Assembly (NCBI GenBank): GCA_002325605.1
Contig: DCSM01000046.1
Span: 1 to 21,252, forward strand
Origin: Chloroflexaceae bacterium UBA1466
Lineage (GTDB): Bacteria; Chloroflexota; Chloroflexia; Chloroflexales; Chloroflexaceae
Direction: 5' to 3'
DNA length: 21,252 bases
A program made the position numbers and the translations under genes. This document shows positions 14,645 to 21,252 of the stretch, piece by piece. How positions within the stretch are numbered: the first letter of the stretch is position 1; each line of letters opens with the position of its first letter. The notes below the pieces were generated by a model. The model was not told the origin of the DNA, did not search any database, and saw only the letters and a list, made by a program, of their open reading frames with translations.

Positions 14645-17047
14645 ATGTCACGCAGCTGGCAAAGGATTCTCTTCCTCCTCCTCTTTCTCATCCCACTCGT
14701 GGCCCTAAGTAGCCCAAAGGTCGCCCAAGCCCAAGGCCCGCTCACGCTGACGGATCGGCAAGGGGAATACAAGGTCGGCCAGTATTTAGCCTATTTGGAA
14801 GACCCGACGGGCAACCTGACGATAGAAGATATTGCTTCTCCGGAGTATGCTGCTCATTTTCGCCCCAGCCAAGCTGAAATTCCCAACTTTGGCTTTACCA
14901 AATCGGCCTATTGGGTGCGGTTTGAGGTTCGCAATCAAGCCAGTTTGGCAACCCCGTGGCTCCTAGAACAGGCCTTTGGGAACACCCATCGAATTGACCT
15001 CTACTTCCTCACCCCCGACCAACGGGGGTTTGTGGTCAAAAGTTCGGGCAACATGCTCCCCTTCAATTCCCACGAATTTGCCTATCATAATCCTGTTTTC
15101 AAACTGCCCTTGCCGCTAAATCAGACCCAAACGATCTATCTGCGGGCCAAGAACGGGTCCGCGACCTTCTTTCCCCTTACTCTTTGGGCGCTAGAGACCT
15201 TTGCCCAAAAGCGAGCCACAGCCGACCTTGGCTGGGGCATTTTTGCGGGGTTCCTCATGCTGATGCTGATCTACAACTTTTTGCTTTTTTTCTTCCTCCG
15301 CGATAAAGCTTGTCTCTCTTTGGCCGCTTTCATTGGGAGTCACCTCTTCTTATATCTGACGACGTATGGCTTCGCCGCCCAATACCTTTGGCCTTCCATG
15401 GGGGGGTGGGATTCCTGCACCGTCATCTGGGCCATTGCGCTTTGCATTGGCACGGGGCTTCATTTTACCATGGCCACCTTGTCCACCAAAACTAATGCTC
15501 CCACCCTCCACAAAATCGTCCCAGTCCTCGAATGGTTGGCCTGGCTGTTTATTGGCTTAGTGCCCTTTGTCAAATATGAAGATTTGATCAAACCGATCTC
15601 GGCGTACACCATTTTTATTTGTTTATTCATTATCTGGACCAGTTTGCATGTCATTTTACGCGGCTATCGGCCCGCCCGCTACTTTAGCTTAGGCATTTCC
15701 ATAATCGGAATCTATGAAATATTGTTTGTCTTTGTGCGTTTTGGGTTCATTTCTACTAACACTTCGCTAGAACGGTTTTATGTAGTTGCGATCATGCTCC
15801 AGTTGCTGTTATTCTCGCTAACTCTATTAGATCGCATCAATCTCTTGAAAGCAAAGACCGAAGAAGCTCATCGGCAATTGCAGGAAAATGAGCAGCGCAT
15901 GACCCAATTCCTCGAAGCCATGCCCATTGGGGTGATCGTGCAAGATCGGCAAGAAGTTACCAAGTTTATCAATCATCACGCCCGCCAAATCTTTGACCTT
16001 CCCCATTACTCCGCGCAGTTGCCCAATATAAACTCGACGACGGTGCAGTTTATAAGCTCCAATAGCGGCAAACCCTATCCACTTGAGCAGTTACCCTCTC
16101 AACGGGCCTTGCAAGGCGAATGGGTCTTTGCTGATGACTTAGAGGTTGTGTTCGTGGGGAAGTCTATTCCTCTTGAAATTTGGGCTAGTCCCATTTTTGA
16201 TGAACAGGGAACCATTCTCTATGCGATTTCAGCTTTTCAAGACACGGTGGAGCGCCGCAAAGCTGAACGGGAACGGCTCGTTTTGTCCGCCATCCAACAG
16301 GAGTTGTCCCTCGCGCAGATGATCCAAGAAAGTCTCCTCCCTCTCGCTTACCCCAATTGGCCAAAGCTGAACGTCGCTTGTTACGGTCAGCCTGCGAAAG
16401 AGGTTGGGGGCAGTTTTTACGACTATTATGCTTTTCCCCCAACAGAGGGTGAGCAGAAGTATGCTTTTGCCATTGGGGATGTTACGGGAAGGGGCATTCC
16501 CGCCGCCTTATTGATGGCCGTTAGTATTGCGCTTCTGCGGGCCGTAGTCACGCAAGTTGCGCTCCCGCCGAGCCTTCTGCTGAGTCTCCTTGACGAGATG
16601 TTAGAGCATTATACCCAAAGAAGTAAGATGAACTGTGCTTTGTGCTATGTTGAGCTTACCGTTTCAGCGGCGGGCGAGACCGTGGCAAAGGTTGCCAATG
16701 GGGATTTGATACCGCCGATTATTAAACGCCGATCAGGGCAAGTTGAATTGTTGGAAGTAGCAGGGCCACCACTGGGGGCTGGGCTGGGCAAATTGCTAGG
16801 CTTCGCGGAACGGGTCACTACTTTGGCTCCAGGGGATTTCCTCATTCTGCTCAATGATGGGGTAGTGCGCGCCTGGAATACCCAAGGTGAAGGAATGTCG
16901 GGTTTTGAACGGGCCTTAGCCATGGTAAAAGCCGGCCCCTCGGATAGCGCGGATGCGCTGATCTTCCATTTGAAACAAGAAACCCTCTACCTGATGGTCG
17001 GAAGTAAACAGGATGATGATCTAACCATCATCATTGTCCAAGTCTAA
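14645..17047 (+). CDS. 7TMR-DISM receptor with PAS and SpoIIE-type phosphatase lacking a catalytic Asp
   Basis: Receptor phosphatase, 800 residues from ATG 14645. A signal peptide ends at AQA (about residue 30). A 7TMR-DISMED2 ectodomain (about 32-165) follows, the class proposed to bind carbohydrate-like ligands. Next come a seven-helix 7TMR-DISM module (about 190-402), a coiled linker, one PAS (about 418-540) and a SpoIIE PP2C domain (about 575-797). The first catalytic motif reads EVGGSFYDYY: S590 replaces the aspartate that binds metal in SpoIIE-type enzymes. The codon is AGT, two changes from Asp. The other aspartates remain (IGDVTGRG, LNDGVVRAW, QDDDLT), as do C664/C667. Activity may be reduced or absent. 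I prefer ATG 14645 over in-frame TTG 14627 because AAAGG (14631-14635) precedes the ATG and the paralogue has the same arrangement. The next gene starts about 30 bases after its stop. Confidence 0.85.
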   Translation: MSRSWQRILFLLLFLIPLVALSSPKVAQAQGPLTLTDRQGEYKVGQYLAYLEDPTGNLTIEDIASPEYAAHFRPSQAEIPNFGFTKSAYWVRFEVRNQASLATPWLLEQAFGNTHRIDLYFLTPDQRGFVVKSSGNMLPFNSHEFAYHNPVFKLPLPLNQTQTIYLRAKNGSATFFPLTLWALETFAQKRATADLGWGIFAGFLMLMLIYNFLLFFFLRDKACLSLAAFIGSHLFLYLTTYGFAAQYLWPSMGGWDSCTVIWAIALCIGTGLHFTMATLSTKTNAPTLHKIVPVLEWLAWLFIGLVPFVKYEDLIKPISAYTIFICLFIIWTSLHVILRGYRPARYFSLGISIIGIYEILFVFVRFGFISTNTSLERFYVVAIMLQLLLFSLTLLDRINLLKAKTEEAHRQLQENEQRMTQFLEAMPIGVIVQDRQEVTKFINHHARQIFDLPHYSAQLPNINSTTVQFISSNSGKPYPLEQLPSQRALQGEWVFADDLEVVFVGKSIPLEIWASPIFDEQGTILYAISAFQDTVERRKAERERLVLSAIQQELSLAQMIQESLLPLAYPNWPKLNVACYGQPAKEVGGSFYDYYAFPPTEGEQKYAFAIGDVTGRGIPAALLMAVSIALLRAVVTQVALPPSLLLSLLDEMLEHYTQRSKMNCALCYVELTVSAAGETVAKVANGDLIPPIIKRRSGQVELLEVAGPPLGAGLGKLLGFAERVTTLAPGDFLILLNDGVVRAWNTQGEGMSGFERALAMVKAGPSDSADALIFHLKQETLYLMVGSKQDDDLTIIIVQV

Positions 17048-17077
17048 AGCAAAGTCTAAGTGAAAGGTTTTGAAGTA

Positions 17078-20000
17078 ATGAATCTCATGCAGCGCAAGAT
17101 GCTCTTTCTCATCTTGCTCCTCCCGTTCGTGGCCCTAAGTAGCCCAAAGGTCGCCCAAGCCCAAGGCCCCCTCATCCTCACGGAGCGCCAAGGGGAATAC
17201 AAGGTCGGCCAGTATTTAGCTTATTTGGAAGACCCGTCGGGGAATCTGACTATAGAAGATGTTACTTCCCCAAAGTATGTCGCGCAGTTTCGCCCCAGCG
17301 CGGAGGAAATTCCCAACTTTGGCTTTACCAAGGCGGCCTATTGGGTACGGTTTGAGGTTCGCAATCAAGCCAGTTCGCCAACCTTGTGGCTCCTAGAACA
17401 GGCCTTTGGGAACACTCATCGAATTGATCTCTACTTCCCTACGCCCGACCAGCGCGGTTTTTTGGTCAAACATGCTGGCAATACGCTCCCCTTCAATTCC
17501 CGTGAATTCGCTTATCATAATCCCGTTTTTAAACTTCCCTTGCCGCTAAACCAGACCCAAACGATCTATCTGCGGGCCAAGAACAGTTCCGCGACCTTCT
17601 TTCCCCTGACCCTTTGGGCGCTGGAGACCTTTGCCCAAGCGCGAGCCACAGCCGACCTTGGCTGGGGCCTTTTCGCGGGGTTCCTCCTCCTGATGCTGAT
17701 CCATAACTTCTTACTCTTTTTCTCCCTCCGTGATAAAGCTTGCCTCTCGCTGACCGCTTTCATTGGGAGTCAACTCTTTTTATATCTGACGACGTATGGC
17801 TTCGCCGCCCAATACCTTTGGCCTACCGTCGGTGGGTGGGATTCCTTCGCCGTCCTCTTTGCCATTGGGCTTTGCCTGCTCACGGGCCTCAAGTTTACCA
17901 TGGACACCTTGTCCACCCAAACTTATGCTCCCACCATCCACAAAATATTCATCTTCCTCGAAAAGCTAACGTGGCTGTTTATCGGCTTAGTGCCCTTTGT
18001 CAAATATGAGGATTTGATCAAGCCAATCTCTGCTTACATCGTTTTTGGTTGTTTATTCGCTGTCTGGACCAGTTTGCGCGTCGCTTTGCGCGGCTATCGG
18101 CCCGCCCGCTACTTTATCTTGGGTATTTTCTTCGTCGGAATATATCAAGCGGTCATTAATCTGATCCGTTTTGGCTTTCTTCCTGCTAATAACTCCCTAG
18201 AACAACTTTATATAGTCGTGATCATCCTGCAATTGCTGTTATTCTCGCTAACTTTGTTAGATCGGGTTAGCCTTCTGCGCCATGAGAAACAGCAAGCCCA
18301 GGCCGAAGAAGCTACTTTGCGCGAGCAGTCCGCGCTTTTTCGTGGCATGTTTGAAAACCATAGCGCGGTGATGCTCTTGCTCAATCCTGAAAATGGCCAG
18401 ATCGTTGAGGCTAATCAAGCCGCCGTAGCTTATTACGGCTATGCTTTGGCAGACCTCAAGAAGCTGACCATCCACGCGCTCAACCAATTTAGCCCTGCCG
18501 AAGTTCAGTTGGAAATGACGCGAGCCCAAGCTGAAAAGCGGAAGTACTTTCATTTTCCCCACCGTTTAGCGCAAGGGGAAATTCGCATGGTAGAAGTCTA
18601 TTCTTCCCCTGTTACCTTTAAGCAGCAAGACCTCCTCTTCTCGATTGTCCATGACATCACGGAACGCAAGCAGGCGGATGAAGCCCTCAAAGTAAGTGAG
18701 GAGCATTATCGGCTCTTAGCGGATAATAGCACCGATGTGATCTGGGTGCTGAATCTGGCCGGGAAATTTACTTACGTTAGCCCTTCTGTCGAGAAGTTGC
18801 GCGGGTATACGCCCCAGGAAGTGTTGCAACAAACGATGGCCGAAGTCATGACCCCTGCTTCTCTGGCCTTGGTTACGAAAGAACTTGAGCTTTGCATTTC
18901 AAACCTTCAGGATTCTCACAAACCCTCTGGCTCAGGCATCTTTGAAATTGAGCAACCGTGCAAAGATGGGAGTACCATTTGGACGGAGGCTGGCGTAACC
19001 CTTCTGTTTGATGAAGCAGGCGCATTGACTGGCTTCCTGGGGATTTCGCGGGACATCAGTCAGCGCAAGCAGGCGGAGGAAGCGTTGCGGGAAAGCGAGA
19101 TGAAGTTCAAAGTCATGAGTACTTCAGCCCAAGACGCAATCATCATGATGGATCATCAAGGTTACATCTCCTTTTGGAACGAAGCGGCCAGTCGCATCTT
19201 TGGCTATGCTCCAGAAGAAGTGCTGGGGCAACACCTTCACAACTTGCTGGCTCCTTCGGCCTACCTTCCAGCCCATCAAAAGAAGATCACCCAGTTTTGG
19301 GCGACGGGGCAAGGGCAAGTGGTTGGGAAAACCGTTGAGTTTGAAGCCCTCCGCAAAGGGGGCGAAGTTTTCCCCATCGAGGTCTCCATGTCAGCCCTTC
19401 AAATCAAAGGGGGGTGGCACGCGCTGGGGATTTTACGCGACATCACCGAGCGCAAGCAATTGGAAACCGAATTGCAGCAAATCGTGGCCCAACAAGCCAT
19501 CATCTTGGAACGATCCGTTATGGGGATTGCGCTAGTCCGGGAGCGGGTGATGATCTGGGCTAACCGACGCTTTGCGGAGATGTTTGGCTACACGCTGGCT
19601 GAAGTAACAGGCCTTCCCTCAACCGTCCTTTATCGGTCCCGCGAAGATTATGCACAACTGGGGCAGGAAGCGTATGCCCAATTGAAGATCGGGAGGGCCT
19701 ATCGGGGCGAGTGGAACCTGCAACAAAAGGATGGAACCCCCTTGTGGTGTAGTATGAATGCCAAAGCCATTGATCCTACCAACATGGCCCTCGGCTCAAT
19801 TTGGCTCCTTGAAGATATTACCGAACTCAAAGAACAAGAAGCTAGTTTGCGGAAGTATGAACGGATCGTGGCCGCCACCACCGACCAGATCGCGCTCGTT
19901 GCCCGGTCTTACGCCTGTGAGCTAGTCAATGAAGCTTGCTCCCTTGCCAGTGGGAAGGGCAAAGCAGAACTGGTAGGGCAACCTTTAGCCGAAATCTGGG

Positions 20001-20986
20001 GCACGGAGGCCTTTCAAACCTTTATCAAAAGTTCCTTTGACCTTTGCTTAGAAGGTCAGATTGTTCACAGTCAGTCCTGGCTGACCTACGAAAAGTTGGG
20101 GCGACGCTTTATGGATGTGACCTACGCGCCCTACTTAGAACTTGATAACACGATTTCGGGCGTAGTAATGAGTGGCCGGGACATCACCGACCTGAAGGAA
20201 ATTGAGCAACAGCTTCAGGAAGTCAATAACCGTTTTCGGGCCGAATTGGCCTTTGCCCGCAAAATCCAACAAAGTCTCCTTCAGCCCCCTTCACCCACTT
20301 GGCTGGGGCCGAAAGTTCTCTGTTTCAACATGCCCGCACGGGAAGTAGGGGGCGATTTCTATAACTACCTAGCTTTCCCCGCCAATGCACAGGAAGCTAA
20401 GTATATGTTTGCGGTGGGCGATGTTACGGGGAAAGGGATGCCCGCCGCCTTGTTTATGGCCGTGAGCATTGCTTTGCTACGTTCTGTGGCCCCCCAAGAA
20501 CTTTCGCCCAGCCTTCTGCTGACCAACCTTGACAAGCAGCTTGAAAGCTATGCAAAGGAAGATCGGATGAATTGCGCCCTTTGTTACATCGAAGTTACTT
20601 TACCCACGACGGGGACTGAAGGGGGTGTGGCCCGCATCGCCAACGGAGGCTTGATTCCCCCCTTCCTCAAACCCCGCACGGGGCAAGCTGAATTGTTAGA
20701 CGTTGTTGGGCCACCGCTGGGGGCAGGGTTTGGCAAGTTTCTCGGCTACCCGGAGAAGACCATTGAGCTTGCGCCCGGCGAAATGCTCATCCTTACCAGT
20801 GACGGTCTGGTCGAAGCCCATAATCTTCAGGGCGAAATGCTCGGTTTTGACCGAACCTTAGCTCTGATTCAAGCGGGCCCGAACGAGGCCGAAGCCATGT
20901 TAGGCTATTTGCGAAAGGAAATCCTCACCTTTATGAACGAAGCCGAACTTCATGATGATATAACGATTGTCGTTATTCAACTCTGA
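17078..20986 (+). CDS. 7TMR-DISM receptor with five PAS domains and SpoIIE-type phosphatase
   Basis: Paralogue of the previous receptor, 1302 residues from ATG 17078. Signal peptide (about 1-27), DISMED2 ectodomain and seven-helix module are very close to the preceding gene, up to LLDRVSLL near residue 395. Then come five PAS domains at about 416-535, 540-668, 670-800, 802-920 and 925-1045, most ending in a DITERKQ-type linker. The SpoIIE PP2C domain spans about 1060-1300. All catalytic aspartates are present (EVGGDFYNYL, VGDVTGKG, TSDGLVEA, LHDDIT), so it should be active, unlike its neighbour. C1166-x2-C1169 is conserved. GTG 17060 is an alternative start six codons earlier, but GAAAGG (17062-17067) looks like the ribosome site for ATG 17078. 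The 30-base gap after the previous gene has no terminator, so the receptors are probably co-transcribed. Confidence 0.87.
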   Translation: MNLMQRKMLFLILLLPFVALSSPKVAQAQGPLILTERQGEYKVGQYLAYLEDPSGNLTIEDVTSPKYVAQFRPSAEEIPNFGFTKAAYWVRFEVRNQASSPTLWLLEQAFGNTHRIDLYFPTPDQRGFLVKHAGNTLPFNSREFAYHNPVFKLPLPLNQTQTIYLRAKNSSATFFPLTLWALETFAQARATADLGWGLFAGFLLLMLIHNFLLFFSLRDKACLSLTAFIGSQLFLYLTTYGFAAQYLWPTVGGWDSFAVLFAIGLCLLTGLKFTMDTLSTQTYAPTIHKIFIFLEKLTWLFIGLVPFVKYEDLIKPISAYIVFGCLFAVWTSLRVALRGYRPARYFILGIFFVGIYQAVINLIRFGFLPANNSLEQLYIVVIILQLLLFSLTLLDRVSLLRHEKQQAQAEEATLREQSALFRGMFENHSAVMLLLNPENGQIVEANQAAVAYYGYALADLKKLTIHALNQFSPAEVQLEMTRAQAEKRKYFHFPHRLAQGEIRMVEVYSSPVTFKQQDLLFSIVHDITERKQADEALKVSEEHYRLLADNSTDVIWVLNLAGKFTYVSPSVEKLRGYTPQEVLQQTMAEVMTPASLALVTKELELCISNLQDSHKPSGSGIFEIEQPCKDGSTIWTEAGVTLLFDEAGALTGFLGISRDISQRKQAEEALRESEMKFKVMSTSAQDAIIMMDHQGYISFWNEAASRIFGYAPEEVLGQHLHNLLAPSAYLPAHQKKITQFWATGQGQVVGKTVEFEALRKGGEVFPIEVSMSALQIKGGWHALGILRDITERKQLETELQQIVAQQAIILERSVMGIALVRERVMIWANRRFAEMFGYTLAEVTGLPSTVLYRSREDYAQLGQEAYAQLKIGRAYRGEWNLQQKDGTPLWCSMNAKAIDPTNMALGSIWLLEDITELKEQEASLRKYERIVAATTDQIALVARSYACELVNEACSLASGKGKAELVGQPLAEIWGTEAFQTFIKSSFDLCLEGQIVHSQSWLTYEKLGRRFMDVTYAPYLELDNTISGVVMSGRDITDLKEIEQQLQEVNNRFRAELAFARKIQQSLLQPPSPTWLGPKVLCFNMPAREVGGDFYNYLAFPANAQEAKYMFAVGDVTGKGMPAALFMAVSIALLRSVAPQELSPSLLLTNLDKQLESYAKEDRMNCALCYIEVTLPTTGTEGGVARIANGGLIPPFLKPRTGQAELLDVVGPPLGAGFGKFLGYPEKTIELAPGEMLILTSDGLVEAHNLQGEMLGFDRTLALIQAGPNEAEAMLGYLRKEILTFMNEAELHDDITIVVIQL

Positions 20987-21004
20987 CTTACAGGAGAATG
21001 ACTC

Positions 21005-21252
21005 ATGTTTGCGTTTTGTGTTGAACAATCCATGCTTACTTATGGAATCCAAATTCTTTTGGCTTTGCTTCTTTCTAGCTACCTTCTAAGCCTAAAGAAT
21101 AAAACTACCGCTAACCCTTCCTTATTCGGTTTTGCGCTAAGTTTAGCCGTTGGCGTTAGCTTCTATGCTGTGATCCAGCATGGCCAAGGGGGTTTTGAGC
21201 TTGTGATCATGCTCCAGTTGCTCTTCTTCTTGCTAACCTTAGGTGAGCGGGT
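21005..21252 (+). CDS. Start of an ectodomain-less 7TMR-like membrane protein (3'-partial)
   Basis: The frame opens at ATG 21005 with AGGAG (20992-20996) eight bases upstream, 18 bases after the previous stop, and runs off the right edge (82 complete codons seen). The protein has no signal peptide or DISMED2 domain. It begins with one hydrophobic helix (about 12-30), then a second (about 44-60). A third segment, ELVIMLQLLFFLLTLGER, closely matches the last helix of the two upstream receptors (IMLQLLLFSLTLLDR). It therefore looks like a third family member that kept only the C-terminal helices of the seven-helix module. By analogy a PAS or SpoIIE domain may follow outside the window, but that is not seen. 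Confidence 0.75.
   Translation, partial: MFAFCVEQSMLTYGIQILLALLLSSYLLSLKNKTTANPSLFGFALSLAVGVSFYAVIQHGQGGFELVIMLQLLFFLLTLGER

Noticed and set aside
14311..14772. A 153-residue minus-strand open frame across the repeat block
   Set aside because: It runs antisense through hairpins, direct repeats and the start of the receptor gene. It has no recognisable motif and its composition reflects the repeats.
15401..15407. Run of seven Gs in the first receptor gene as a second slippage site
   Set aside because: It is shorter, the frame is intact, and the paralogue lacks it, so it is weaker than the nine-G run.

Overview
The window is a bacterial chromosomal segment of roughly 50% GC in which every convincing gene reads on the + strand. 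It is dominated by signal-transduction proteins that share one output, a SpoIIE/RsbU-type PP2C serine phosphatase domain, and differ in their sensory front ends. The organism cannot be fixed from the sequence. The mix of 7TMR-DISM receptors, PAS/GAF stacks and SpoIIE phosphatases, with lipoprotein sugar-binding proteins, fits an environmental bacterium with complex signalling. Chloroflexota is my loose guess; cyanobacteria, leptospires or other groups are not excluded.

Layout. (1) 1-891: the end of an unrecognised module. It holds a basic protein cut by the left edge, overlapped out of frame by a small four-cysteine zinc-ribbon protein, with iteron-like and palindromic DNA at the extreme left. 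(2) 922-3840: a tandem duplication of a sugar-type ABC solute-binding lipoprotein. Each copy has its own near-identical promoter, and no permease or ATPase accompanies them. (3) 3841-4150: two good terminators and a dispersed structured repeat. (4) 4151-6475: a membrane Cache-HAMP-PAS-SpoIIE phosphatase. (5) 6476-6901: a 426-base gap with a strong promoter and a long leader. (6) 6902-14320: two cytosolic pseudo-receiver/PAS/GAF/SpoIIE phosphatases followed by a fused ABC exporter, probably one transcription unit interrupted by an attenuator-like hairpin. (7) 14321-14644: a 206-base block of hairpins bracketed by 33-base direct repeats. (8) 14645-21252: two tandem 7TMR-DISM receptor phosphatases (one PAS, then five PAS) and the start of a third gene that keeps only the last part of the seven-helix module and has no ectodomain.

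How they may work together (inference). SpoIIE/RsbU phosphatases normally dephosphorylate STAS-domain anti-anti-sigma proteins in partner switching. Five complete phosphatases with different inputs (periplasmic Cache, seven-helix receptors with a carbohydrate-like ectodomain, cytosolic PAS/GAF) could feed several signals into one output. No STAS protein, HATPase anti-sigma kinase or sigma factor lies in the window, so the target is not visible. The array looks built by tandem duplication and cassette exchange: near-identical DNA blocks switch on and off at domain linkers. One member has lost a catalytic aspartate, and two carry receiver domains lacking the usual switch residues.
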